From Ashinkailepas kermadecensis (Eukaryota > Arthropoda > Thecostraca > Neolepadidae), in the NCBI GenBank assembly GCA_034440615.1, contig JAOTOM010005184.1:1118501-1182500 (forward strand): DNA of 64,000 bases. Direction: 5' to 3'. Every line of letters begins with the position of its first letter. Position 1 is the first letter of the stretch. The translations under genes and the position numbers were made by a program. The notes under the pieces are model-generated. The model made no database searches. It was not told where the DNA came from and was given only the letters and a program-made list of their open reading frames with translations. Shown here one piece after another: positions 1-11,995 of the stretch.

Positions 1-269
1 CTGACCGGCCGTCGCTCTGACGTGCGCGGCCACGAGGTGCCGTGGCCGGCGCGGACCATGCACGAGGCGGGCGGTGGGGCGCTCGGCGAGCCGACCGCTG
101 CCCGCACGACAGGCGGTCACGTGCACCGGGGCCAGCCGCGTGGCAGGCCTCCCGCGCCGCCTGATCAATAGCACTCGGCCGCGTGCGTGTCGCCCCAGCT
201 TATGCGCCATACAGACATGTCCGAGGCAGTCGGCACTGCTTGATTGTGGACGGTGAGAGCCTCGACGCA

Positions 270-494
270 GTGAATGGTCCCAATATGAGCGAAGAGGGCC
301 TCGGTACAGTTAGTGAATGTTCCCAATGTGGGCGACGAGGGCCTCTGGGCAGTGAATGGTCCCAATGTGGGCGAAGAGGGTCTCGTGGCAGTGAATGGTC
401 CCAATGTGGGCGAAGAGGGCCTCTGGGCAGTGAATGGTTCCAATGTGGGCGAAGAGGGCCTCCGGACAGTGAATGGTCCCAATGTGGGCGAAGA
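270..494. repeat. 39-bp minisatellite, about 6 copies
   Basis: Units start at 270, 313, 352, 391, 430 and 469 with core GTGAATGGTCCCAATGTGGG. Thirteen codons per unit keep frames open on both strands. No coding evidence. Confidence 0.95.
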
Positions 495-1300
495 GCTAAT
501 GCCGTCGGCTGACAACCACAGACAACAGCAGCAACAATCGGCAGCAGCTCTGATGAACCAGCCAGGAAAGTCAAGCTTGGCGATGCTGGGCTTCGGGGGT
601 CTCGAATTTTTGCATAAGAAACACACGAGGTCATTGAATTGGCATCCATGACCTGTACTTTGTCAATGTTCCGGTGAAGCAGGATGACAGATCGTGCACG
701 AAAGCTGTACACATGTGGCACACAAGTGAGCAGCACGGACCATGCCATTGGCCAGCCCGCTTCTCCCATGCCACAGGGCATGACCGGTGATTTTCAGCAT
801 AAGCTTCTAACGTTGCGTGTCACATTAAATGTTGAAAACTCAATGAATAAATATGCATTGCCCGAGCTAAATCGCGTAGCAATTATTGCAGCAATTTGGC
901 GGTTGCATGAAGCAACCGCCCTTAATCCCGCGAATCACAAACCTTATTCCTATGTCAATTTTCTTTGTATTATTATAATTTGTTTATTTTCGGAGCTGCA
1001 AAATGTAGGCACGCAATGCATAAACCTGGTCCAAAAGAAGAGCCGCTTTGCACCTGCCAGATAAGGTACCTCATAACAGTCATTATAAGCGATAGAAATG
1101 TCACAAAAACATGGGCTGTTGTCCAAGCGCGATTTTTGTTGTTGTCATGGTGTAATCGCATGCTATGTGTCTGATCTCGGCGAACACTAAGTTATAAACA
1201 TCGGGATTTGTATACAAGAATGTCAAATCAGCCATGCGAACATTTTTTTTAATGGTTCAGTCATGCGAGATCTGGCCTATTGCTCTGATTTGCACCACGT
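495..1300. other. No gene seen
   Basis: AT-rich single-copy-looking DNA apart from the 898-920 hairpin. Small frames lack protein-like features. Confidence 0.5.
898..920. other. Perfect 9-bp hairpin
   Basis: GGCGGTTGC and GCAACCGCC are separated by a 5-nt ATGAA loop, in otherwise AT-rich DNA. No U-run follows on the plus strand. Confidence 0.6.
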
Positions 1301-1450
1301 GACCTGTCCTCATGAGGTGACGTGTACTGCGCTACCAGTCCTAATGAGATGACGTGTACTGCGCCACCTGTCCTCATGAGGTGACGTCTATTGCGTGACC
1401 TGTCTTCATCAGGTGACGTGTACTACCCCGTTGTAATGAGGTGATCAGTC
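1301..1450. repeat. 32-bp minisatellite, about 4.7 copies
   Basis: The core ACCTGTCCTCATGAGGTGAC recurs at 1302, 1334, 1366 and 1398 and in a shortened last unit. Each unit contains the palindrome CCTCATGAGG. Confidence 0.9.
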
Positions 1451-1884
1451 ACTTCGGTCCGATGCGTTGCTTGGATAGAAGTAATTTTAAATTATGACTA
1501 AATTATGACCTGCACCCTTCCACTTCCATCCGACGGGCTTCCAACATTTTGAGCAGTTCGACCGAAACATTTGTGTGTTTATATGTGTGTGCACGCACTT
1601 GTGTAGGTATATGTGGGTGTTTGGAGGAGGGTCTCGAAGAACAGCTCCATGCGACCCATCAAGGAGCTTGGGTGTCTGTCAGTGCCCAGTTGAGGCCCAG
1701 GAAGACCATTTCCCTGCAAACTCCGCTTAACCCGGCACCAGCGGTGACGTATTGAGCTACAGGCGACGAGCCAGGATGCGAAAGGGTTCCGCTACCCTCG
1801 GTTACCTCAGAAGGAAATGGGTCCATTTAAAAGTTAAAATTACTGAAGTTCAATGTGATGGCTCAGAATCGTTGGCATTGTGGT

Positions 1885-2735
1885 GCCGTTTGCTATGGGG
1901 CGCCGTTCGCGCGTTTGCTATGGGGTGCCGTTCGCCGTTTGCTATGGGGCGCCGTTCGCCGTTTGCTATGGGGCGCCGTTCGCCGTTTGCTATGGGGTGC
2001 CGTTCGCCGTTTGCTATGGGGCGCCGTTCGCCGTTTGCTATGGGGTGCCGTTCGCCGTTTGCTATGGGGCGCCGTTCGCCGTTTGCTATGGGGTGCCGTT
2101 CGCCGTTTGCTATGGGGTGCCGTTCGCCGTTTGCTATGGGGCGCCGTTCGCCGTTTGCTATGGGGAGCCGTTCGCCGTTTGCTATGGGGCGTCGTTCGCC
2201 GTTTGCTATGGGGTGCCGTTCGCCGTTTGCTATGGGGCGCCGTTCGCCGTTTGCTATGGGGCGCCGTCGCCGTTTGCTATGGGGAGCCGTTCGCCGTTTG
2301 CTATGGGGTGCCGTTCGCCGTTTGCTATGGGGTGCCGTCGCCGTTTGCTATGGGGAGCCGTTCGCCGTTTGCTATGGGGTGCCGTTCGCCGTTTGCTATG
2401 GGGCGCCGTTCGCCGTTTGCTATGGGGCGCCGTTCGCCGTTTGCTATGGGGTGCCGTTCGCCGTTTGCTATGGGGCGCCGTTCGCCGTTTGCTATGGGGC
2501 GCCGTTCGCCGTTTGCTATGGGGCGCCGTTCGCCGTTTGCTATGGGGTGCCGTTCGCCGTTTGCTATGGGGCGCCGTTCGCCGTTTGCTATGGGGCGCCG
2601 TTCGCCGTTTGCTATGGGGTGCCGTTCGCCGTTTGCTATGGGGCGCCGTTCGCCGTTTGCTATGGGGCGCCGTTCGCCGTTTGCTATGGGGCGCCGTTCG
2701 CCGTTTGCTATGGGGCGCCGTCGCCGTCCGTGTCG
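1885..2735. repeat. 24-bp minisatellite, about 35 copies
   Basis: The unit is CCGTTTGCTATGGGG plus YGCCGTTCG. A C/T/A variant follows GGGG, and three 21-bp units lack TTC. Eight codons without stops keep all three forward frames and at least two reverse frames open, giving spurious ORFs of up to 344 codons. Confidence 0.97.
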
Positions 2736-2816
2736 CACATGGCTCGTGCCCATCGTTCTGATCGCTCGTTCGGATGCACATTTTGAACGTTAATGTCGAG
2801 GAAAGGTGCGTGCAAT

Positions 2817-3178
2817 CGCGTGGAGAAGATTGTCGACAAAGCTGGTGCATCGCACAATACCACATGGAGAAGATTGTCGATAAAGCTGAAACAGTGAACA
2901 ATACCACATGGAGAAGATTGTCGATAAAGCTGAAACAGCGAACAATACCACATGGAGAAGATTGTCGATAAAGCTGATACAGCGAACAATACCACATGGA
3001 TAAGATTGTCGACAAAGCTGACGCAGCGAATAATACCACATGGAGAAGATTGTCGATAAAGCTGATGCAGCGAACAATACCACATGGATAAGATTGGCGA
3101 TAAAGCTGACGCAGCGAACAATACCACATGGAGAAGCTTGTTGATCGGGCCGATGCAGCGAATTATACCACATGGCGC
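2817..3178. repeat. 44-bp minisatellite, about 8 copies
   Basis: TGGAGAAGATTG recurs every 44 bp from 2821 to 3129, with a last partial unit at 3173. Variants are GAGAAG/GATAAG. It begins about 80 bp after the 24-bp array. Confidence 0.95.
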
Positions 3179-4004
<826 letters not shown>

Positions 4005-4330
4005 TATCGTTCACAAGATACCGTCAGTGGTCGCGTGAATGTACACAAATTTCACGTCAATATCGGCAGTGGTTCCAGCGAAAGCATAGAAAAATCATTA
4101 GGGTGAGGAAAATTGGCCCGAAGCCGCTCAGACGGCAAAATCGTCAGCACAAGAAATATTGACCTGTGGCCCTCTATACCTATACCCTGCTGGAGCGTGC
4201 GATACCACCACTCCATTATGTAAATAGGCCGACTGCAGTACTCGCACTATAACCCCGACAAATTGAGTCCATGAGCATGACACAAATTGCACGAATTTAG
4301 ATTCGAGGAGCGACGGTCATGCAACGCCAC

Positions 4331-4474
4331 TTGCCAGCGGATACCAGTTACCCACCCCGCGCCCGTTGCCAGCGCATACCAGTTGCCCACCCCGCGCCGT
4401 TTTGCAGGCGAAGACCAGTTGCCCCCCCCCCACCCGTTGCCAGCGCTAACCAGTTGCCCAGCCCGCGCCCGTTT
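4331..4474. repeat. 35-bp minisatellite, 4 copies
   Basis: GCCAGCGnATACCAGTTGCC followed by CACCCCGCGCCCGTT recurs at 4333, 4368, 4403 and 4439. The third unit is degenerate with a C-run. Confidence 0.85.
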
Positions 4475-6078
4475 GTGGGGCATGACACCGACCGCGTGCT
4501 GATCGACCAACCACAATCGCCGGCGAAGGCAGTAAGTCAGCCGGGTAAGGGCAGGCCGACGCCGTTTGTTTGCACAAGTGCGGTGTGGCCCGGAAACACG
4601 CCAGTCGTTGATGGCGCACTGCAATGGTAGCCAACGCACACCAGCCTTGGGGGCGCAACGCAGCTCGATGCAAGTCACAGCCCCAGGTTGAGTTACGATC
4701 GTCAAGGCGCCGGCGTGTTTCAAGCAAAACGCACGCGATCGGCACGTATTACTATCAGTATTCAGTTGATATTGCACTTCCTGTAATACATTTAGCATAT
4801 TTAGCTTCCTGTAAGGTAAAAGGCTCGTGACTCCATTCTGCCCGAGGTATGTCATTAGCATTGTCCGATTTCCGGATCTGTGAAAGGTGCGGAATTGTTG
4901 AGTGCTGGTTCGACGCGCGAGGAAAACGACGGCGCGCGTCGACGTCGACGGTCGTCTGCGGCAGGCAGGCCATCACGGCGCACGCCGGTAATGAGATCGG
5001 TCGCGCATCACCGACCATTGCTGCGGTGGAGTTGCCGCAACAGTCGATGACTTCCATGTTGCCATGGTTACCATCCTGGGCGAGGCGCGAGTCTGATCGC
5101 TGCGACTAAAATACGACATAACCCATCTCAGCTCTTGGGAGGGAGACCGATGTGTAATTACCAGACCACACTTATCAAATGCTGGTCATGTTACATATCC
5201 GTGCATTTGAACCTAAGCGATGGTCCGACAATGCCTCAGCGAAGCTTGAAATACCACAGGGCCAACTGCATTTCCATGCTTGTCTTATCCTAATCGCCAG
5301 CTCCACAATTTCTAATGACAAAGTGGGTGTGGTGGATGGGGTGCAATATAGGACGGGTTCGGTACATTCCCTTACCATGGAGTCACGGTGTGATGTGTTA
5401 CTATCGTGCAGCAAGACCACAAGGTTGGTCTTCTGAGACTTCTGTGAACAAGTCGTGATCAATGCAAATGCACACACACAGGGCGGTATTGGTGGCTGAG
5501 CAGTCGTCCTTGTTCGTGCACAGTGCACACAGTGTGCACACTGTGCACGAGCAAGGACCAGTGCTGAAAGCGCTGTAGTTCAAGGTGGCTTCGCACGCAA
5601 CATTCATTGCGGCATTTCCCCAGTGTTCCACAAGCCGTACGCTAGCAAACAGCATGAGAAGCTTAAGCAACCTCAGCTGCAGTACATTGAGCGCATCGCA
5701 TCGCTAAAATATTCATGGAACTCGCCCGTCCGCCGTGGGTTCGACAACAGAGCTGTCACATTACAATCATGGCTGCACATCCACTCGCCTGACTTGCCGG
5801 CTGGCGACCGACTGCGGTGCGAACTGCACGAACGGCTGTGCGGACGCCGGATATGTCACGCAAAACACTCTCTTGGGACACAGATTGTCAGTGAGAGGAA
5901 ATTGTAACGGAAGTTGGTGGAACCTACACTTCAAGGCTTAGCTTTGATTAAAGAAAGTACTGCTTGAAAAGCTGAAACAAAATGATGATCTGTAATAAGA
6001 AAGGTTCAAATGCGTGGTAGTCAGGCCGGGTAGCGCATATAAGGTTATATATTACACCCCTCATAACACATTTCACTT
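4475..6078. other. No supported gene
   Basis: Mixed composition with a small GC-rich patch (4900-5050) and the 5506-5558 palindrome. A 117-codon minus-strand frame (5528-5175) has no family resemblance. Confidence 0.45.
5506..5558. other. 53-bp imperfect palindrome
   Basis: Twenty-bp arms (GTCCTTGTTCGTGCACAGTG and its inverse) differ at one T/C, which becomes a G-U pair in RNA, and flank a CACACAGTGTGCA centre. Confidence 0.85.
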
Positions 6079-6143
6079 TGTGGCCCCAGGAGCTCCTTGG
6101 TGTTACTAGCTTGCTACCTAGCTGAGGTGCTCCTGGGGCTACT
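6079..6143. other. Hairpin of about 60 nt
   Basis: GGCCCCAGGAGC pairs with GCTCCTGGGGCT (12 bp), followed after one mismatch by about 7 more pairs including G-U, and a loop around ACTAGCTTGCTACC. The size is in the pre-microRNA range but there is no other support. Confidence 0.5.
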
Positions 6144-6387
6144 TCTACTAATAACTGGTGGTGGCCTATCTGCAAACAAAAAGACAAAAAACAGGATGCA
6201 ACCATCTGTATTGAACAGGCAGACAAATGACATATGTATTAGCATCCTGAGGCATTCCTAAGCTGGCTGTCCTAACTTTTGAATAGCTGGCGATGGGAAA
6301 GCCCAATATCAATCGAACCTGTAATAGTGCGTGTAGCCAAATAGGATAGGCTGCTGCATACGAAACAGGGGTCGACATTAGGGGAAA

Positions 6388-6392
<5 letters not shown>

Positions 6393-6452
<60 letters not shown>

Positions 6453-6453
6453 C
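6393..6453. repeat. Compound (AC)n/(TA)n microsatellite
   Basis: ACACACACACATAC followed by interrupted TA repeats. Confidence 0.95.
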
Positions 6454-6796
6454 CTGTGTGTGCGTGTATGGGAAAAAGAAAAAAATTGCTCGGGCTTCGC
6501 CCTCGCACGTCATCATGGAAAAATGTTATCACATCGATCCAGAGAGCATTGGCTATAAGGCTTCCAAGCAAGGGAGGAAGGGGGAACCCTGCAGAGTTCC
6601 GTATATAGAACTGTAGAACACATTGGGCCAAATCAGCGTTGAGAGACCAATAATCCTTCTAAAGCATACGACGAACACCTGCGTTCGTAACTGACACAGG
6701 TACGGGCTATGGAGCTCAGACTAAGCTTACAGTGTGCAGCACGCATTACGCGTACTGGTAACAGGCACCAACGCGTTGGACGAACGATGGAATTTA

Positions 6797-7304
6797 GGCT
6801 GTATGGCTCCAGTGCGGCAGGCTATATGGCTCCAGTGCGGCAGGCTATATGGCTCCAGTGCGGCAGGCTATATGGCTCCAGTGCGGCAGGCTATATGGCT
6901 CCAGTGTGGCAGGCTATATGGCTCCAGTGTGGCAGGCTATATGGCTCCAGTGTGGCAGGCTATATGGCCCCAGTGTGGCAGGCTATATGGCTCCAGTTCG
7001 GCAGGCTATATGGCTCCAGTGCGGCAGGCTATATGGCTCCAGTGCGGCAGGCTATATGGCTCCAGTGCGGCAGGCTATATGGCTCCAGTGCGGCAGGCTA
7101 TATGGCTCCAGTGCGGCAGGCTATATGGCTCCAGTGTGGCAGGCTATATGGCTCCAGTGCGGCAGGCTATATGGCTCCAGTGCGGCAGGATATATGGCTC
7201 CAGTGTGGCAGGCTATATGGTTCCAGTGTGGCAGGCTATATGGCTCCAGTATGGCAGGCTATATGGCTCCAGCGCGGCAGGCTATATGGCTCTAGTGCGG
7301 CAGG
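6797..7304. repeat. 23-bp minisatellite, about 22 copies
   Basis: The unit is GGCTATATGGCTCCAGTGCG GCA. Because 23 is not divisible by 3, three units cycle all frames, giving three long spurious ORFs. Variants TGTGG and CGCGG are interspersed. Confidence 0.97.
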
Positions 7305-9270
7305 TATGGGGTCGCGTATCGCAGCGGGAAGAAAATGTGCCAACAAATAACTCGGAACTCTGCATCCAGTGGAGATGTAAGCATATTGCGTCCAATTTCG
7401 CCAGCAGTGCGGAAATTTCAGAAATACATGCGACCGAAGTCGCATATTTTTGGAAATATGTATGTTATATTTCGTTGTTGTTATGTTATGTATTATGTTT
7501 GGAATATTTCGCACCGTATATTGGAAGTTGAAATGCGCGCACCATATTCGACAGAGGGGTCCGATTTTGGGAGCAGTGTCTCCAGCGGTGCGATAAGCGC
7601 CTTGAAATATATAAAAAAATATGCGTTTCAGTGCAAATTGGTCGCACCTCTGCCAAAAATGGGTTGTTGTAGCAAATATCGTGCACGTATCTCACAACTG
7701 AACGCACCATCGGGTACGATTGCAAACTAGCATAGGTTGCACGGTGTAACGCTTTTCCGCCTCACAGCTCTTCCGTTCAGTTTACGTCGTACGCCGACCA
7801 GTGTGGCGTCTGCCATGACACTGTCATCGGCATGTCAGTGTGCCCCGGGGCACGCAGGTCACGTGACATGTCAGTGTGCCCTGGAGCACGCATGTCACGT
7901 GGCATGATGTAACCACGCGACCAATGGCGGAGCCCTAAGGCGGTGCGAGCCGGTTGACATTTCCAAAGTTCGGCCAAAGAGCCCATGGCTTAACAAACAA
8001 ATAACGCACACTTTGAAGAACGTGTTGCGATGAAAGCTGATAGGGGAATTAAAAGACCAGATACATTTCCATGTGAGATAATTACGATTCGAAACAATGC
8101 AACAAAACAGTTATGAATATTTGAAAAACGTGACCGTCGGCCCAGATCAGGCCACTCAGATAAACCTTCCTCCGACATGCATGGAGGTATACTCGTTCGC
8201 AATGAATATGGAACGTCGGGACAAATATGATGCAAACATTATAGTTAGAGATGAATTTGTGCAACACTTCGATTCCTATGAGGGAAGATAAGCATACTAA
8301 TATCCTGGATATGTTGCTTTCTTCCCATTTATGCATTCTTTCAACATAATTGATATGAAGCCACTAGTCAGTGCATGCATTGAACATATTTAACCCAGTT
8401 AGTTCTCCATTTTCCTAGCGTATTGCTATTTCCACCAATTCGACAGCTATTACAGTATTTGGACCGTATTGGAACAGTGTTTTTTTAAATTACTGCGCTA
8501 CACGGTTCTGCGATGTGTTTTCCCAGTGTGCGGCTCGTGACATATTCTCCGGAGATTGGAAATAATGAGGAAGCTGAAAAACCTACCGACTGTTCAGGGT
8601 TTTCAGAATCATCTGGCAATGGAACTCGGTTAAATACCAAGTGTACTCACAGGGAGCTCACAGGGCGGGGGCTTAGCAGTCACCACGCCGCTTAGACACA
8701 AAGCCGCCTGGAGCATTCAATACACTAGCGCCAATGGGTGACAAATATGATAAATCCAACACCGCATGTGACATTGGAGTTATGGTCAGCGATGTATGTT
8801 CCCAAAAATCGCTCTTGATGCTCATTGTACTAATTCTTTTTTTGGGGTAGCGCTATGTTTCCACAAATACACTTCGCCAACATGATCCGGGTTGATTCAT
8901 ATCAGTAACACTCAGAACAGCATCTAAGAATTTGCCAAGGTTGACAGATTCAAGATCTGCTTTTTCTCAAATCACCAGGACAGTACAAATTTGCGAAATT
9001 TGCACAACAATTCAAGTTTTTGCCTGTCTGGGAATATATTTATCCTTGAAATCAAGTTCAGCGATGTCGTTTGCTTGGAATCTTCTCATGCTCCCATGGG
9101 GAAAATGCTCAACCTTTACCAAATATACTTAATTATTTCCTAAGGTCATGGGAAATGTGGAGGAACTACTCTCCGTCGTGGTTCATCTAGTGCCAGATCT
9201 GACTCCGCGATTATTTGTCATAACATAAAACTGCCAATTATCACCCTCTATTGCCAGGGCATTCAAACGT
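7305..9270. other. No supported gene
   Basis: AT-rich. A 64-codon frame at 8097-8291 is open but unconvincing, since the reverse strand is open too. Confidence 0.45.
7831..7913. repeat. 36-bp direct repeat, 2.2 copies
   Basis: CATGTCAGTGTGCCCCGGGG plus CACGCAGGTCACGTGA, at 7831 and 7867. An 18-nt piece (GGGCACGCAGGTCACGTG) recurs at about 61174. Confidence 0.85.
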
Positions 9271-9515
9271 CACACATCACACGTCACATGTCACACATCA
9301 CACGTCACACGTCACACATCACACGTAACACGTCACACGTCACACATCACACGTCACATATCACACGTCACACGTCACACATCACACGTCACACGTCACA
9401 TGTTACACATCACACGTCACACATCACACGTCACATGTCACACATCACACGTCACACGTCACACGTCACACATCACACGTCACACATCACACGTCACACA
9501 TCACACGTCACACGT
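9271..9515. repeat. 7-bp repeat CACACRT, 35 copies
   Basis: An exact 245-bp run of CACACGT, CACACAT and a few CACATGT/AACACGT heptamers. Confidence 0.95.
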
Positions 9516-9581
9516 CTGGCACGTGCCGGCACCAAGACATCGCATCACTCAAATCTGAGGCAGGACGCGTCGACGACACTC

Positions 9582-9738
9582 GGCCGGAGAGGTCCCTACA
9601 CACGTCGGCATTACCATGGTAACGCGGCTTCACCTGGCGGAGGTATCCGTGACTGACGCCGACCGGAGAGGTCCCTACACACGTCGGCATTACCATGGTA
9701 ACGCGGCTTCACCTGGCGGAGGTATCCGTGGCTGAGAC
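9582..9738. repeat. 79-bp tandem duplication
   Basis: Two almost identical units (CCGGAGAGGTCCCTACACAC...), each carrying the 12-bp palindrome TTACCATGGTAA. It starts about 70 bp after the heptamer array. Confidence 0.95.
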
Positions 9739-10150
9739 GCCGGGTGACGAGGAAACTGACCGGTCCGCCGGTTGACTGATTGCTATGGGCGTTTCTGTGC
9801 TACAATCAATGCTCAGTTGAATTCAACTGATCTCATTCGGTGGTGGCCATCAAGTGAAATCTGTGATGAGGAAATCGAGCGTGCATTACAGATCGTCTTT
9901 CCAGAATAGGCACACCATTATGGGCCAGGAGGAAATATGAGGACACGCTCAGATATGTCTGGCCGGGAGGTGTCTGCGGTATGGAAATGGGCAAAAGCGC
10001 ACTCAGGATTTCCACGAGAGGAAATCAAAGACAATACTGAGTGGGGCGTAGGCGGAGCAGACTCGCATTTGGACCTCCTCCAGTCACCAGCCAGGACATT
10101 TAGACGACGGGATGAACATTTTGCTGCTCAGAGAATTTGCATTTTGCTGT

Positions 10151-10186
10151 GAAAGGCTTGCCAGGCCTTTCACAAAGCCTGGCAAG
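10151..10186. other. Two mutually exclusive hairpins
   Basis: GTGAAAGGC/GCCTTTCAC (9 bp) and CTTGCCAGGC/GCCTGGCAAG (10 bp) share the same middle segment, so only one can form at a time. Confidence 0.55.
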
Positions 10187-10289
10187 TTGCTGCCAGGGCG
10201 AGGCCCGGCTCCCGGAAGCACGGTCCGAATCATCACGAAACGGATCACCAAATTCAGCCTGGAATCGAGAGCGTTGTCGCACCGTCAGC

Positions 10290-11263
10290 CGAGCACAGCC
10301 GGCCGGTCTACCTCCCCGCAGCGTGTGGACGGGGAACGGAGCACAGCCGGCCGGTCTACCTCCCCGCAGCGTGTGGACGGGGAACGGAGCACAGCCGGCC
10401 GGTCTACCTCCCCGCAGCGTGTGGACGGGGAACGGAGCACAGCCGGCCGGTCTACCTCCCCGCAGCGTGTGGACGGGGAACGGAGCACAGCCGGCCGGTC
10501 TACCTCCCCGCAGCGTGTGGACGGGGAACGGAGCACAGCCGGCCGGTCTACCTCCCCGCAGCGTGTGGACGGGGAACGGAGCACAGCCGGCCGGCCTACC
10601 TTCCCGCAGCGTGTGGACGGGGAACGGAGCACAGCCGGCCGGTCTACCTCCCCCCCGTGTGGACGGGGAACGGAGCACAGCCGCCCTACCTTCCCGCAGC
10701 GAGGTAACGACGCCTGGCCCGGCCTACCTTCCCGCAGCGAGTGGACGGGGAACGACGCCTGGCCCGGCCTACCTTCCCGCAGCGAGTGGACGGGGAACGG
10801 ACCGGCCTACCTTCCCGCAGCGTGTGGACCGGGAACGACGCCTGGCCCGGCCTACCTTCCCGCAGCGAGTGGACGGGGAACGACGCCTGGCCCGGCCTAC
10901 CTTCCCGCAGCGTGTGGACGGGGAACGACGCCTGGCCCGGCCTACCTTCCCGCAGCGTGTGGACGGGGAACGACGCCTGGCCCGGCCTACCTCCCCGCAG
11001 CGTGTGGACGGGGAACGGAGCACAGCCGGCCGGCCTACCTTCCCGCAGCGTGTGGACGGGGAACGACGCCTGGCCCGGCCTACCTTCCCGCAGCGAGTGG
11101 ACGGGAAACGACGCCTGGCCCGGCCTACCTTCCCGCAGCGTGTGGACGGGGAACGACGCCTGGCCCGGCCTACCTTCCCGCAGCGTGTGGACCGGGAACG
11201 ACGCCTGGCCCGGCCTACCTTCCCGCAGCGAGTGGACGGGGAACGACGCCTGGCCCGGCCTAC
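10290..11263. repeat. 45/48-bp minisatellite derived from an exon end and splice donor
   Basis: About eight 48-bp units (10290-10680, with AGCACAGCCGGCCGG) and about 14 units of 45 bp (to 11263, with ACGCCTGGCCCGGCC) share the core CTACCTTCCCGCAGCGTGTG. On the minus strand each 45-bp unit reads the last codons of the FN3 exon (GQASFPVHTLRE) followed by GAAG|GTAGG. Two units are 38 bp. Confidence 0.95.
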
Positions 11264-11439
11264 CTTCCCGCAGCGTGTGGACCGGGAACGACGCCTGGCC
11301 CGCCTGGCCGGCGCCCACCTCGTTGACGGCCGTCACTCGGAAGCTGTACACCGTGTACGGCGTGAGTTCGGCCACCAGACACTGAGTCACGTTGCCGGGA
11401 ACCCGCAGCAAGCGGTCCCACGGGCCGCGCTCCGTCTCC
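11264..11439 (-). CDS. Second half of the fibronectin type III domain (same gene)
   Basis: This 176-nt exon has acceptor GTCGACAG|GGAG (11440) entering in phase 2 and donor GGGAAG|GTAGGC after 11264, leaving phase 1. It encodes the FN3 E to G strands, including the signature LTPYTVYSFRVTAVNEVG and an NVT glycosylation site. The last coded residues, GQASFPVHTLRE, are the typical post-FN3 linker. The acceptor has a weak polypyrimidine stretch. The exon is sandwiched: immediately upstream on this strand lie 28 copies of a 19-bp repeat, and its 3' end is the first unit of a 45/48-bp minisatellite that repeats both the last codons and the donor site. The reading frame stays open through the array to 10686, so any of the repeated donors would be usable. 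Further exons of the gene downstream of 10290 were not recognised. Confidence 0.8.
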
Positions 11440-11460
11440 CTGTCGACGTCAATGGGCGTC

Positions 11461-11995
11461 AGTAGTGTGGGGACACATCAGTGGTGTGGGGACACATCAG
11501 TGGTGTGGGGACACGTCAGTGGTGTGGGGTCACGTCAGTGGTGTGGGGACACGTCAGTAGTGTGGGGACACGTCAGTGGTGTGGAGACACATCAGTGGTG
11601 TGGGGACACGTCAGTGGTGTGGGGGCACGTCAGTGGTGTGGAGACACATCAGTGGTGTGGGGACACGTCAGTGGTGTGGGGACACATCAGTGGTGTGGGG
11701 ACACGTCAGTGGTGTGGGGTCACGTCAGTGGTGTGGGGTCACGTCAGTGGTGTGGGGACACGTCAGTGGTGTGGGGACACGTCAGTGGTGTGGAGACACA
11801 TCAGTGGTGTGGGGACACGTCAGTGGTGTGGGGACACGTCAGTGGTGTGGGGACACGTCAGTGGTGTAGGGACACGTCAGTGGTGTGGGGACACGTCAGT
11901 GGTGTGGGGACACGTCAGTGGTGTGGGGACACGTCAGTGGTGTAGGGACACGTCAGTGGTGTGGAGACACGTCAGTGGTGTGGGGACACGTCAGT
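11461..11995. repeat. 19-bp minisatellite, 28 copies
   Basis: The unit is GTGGGGACACGTCAGTGGT with small variants (GAGACAC, GGGTCAC, ACATCAG). It lies in the intron just upstream of the minus-strand FN3 exon, 21 bp from its acceptor. On that strand every unit contains CACTGAC. Confidence 0.96.

Noticed and set aside
1752..2793. Three overlapping forward ORFs of 293-344 codons
   Set aside because: They are the 24-bp repeat read in three frames; no non-repeat coding sequence supports any of them.
8097..8291. 64-codon plus-strand ORF
   Set aside because: An equally plausible frame exists on the minus strand and no family or splice evidence was seen.
9271..9515. CRISPR-like array
   Set aside because: A pure 7-bp tandem repeat without spacers; none of the arrays in this window has unique spacers between repeats.
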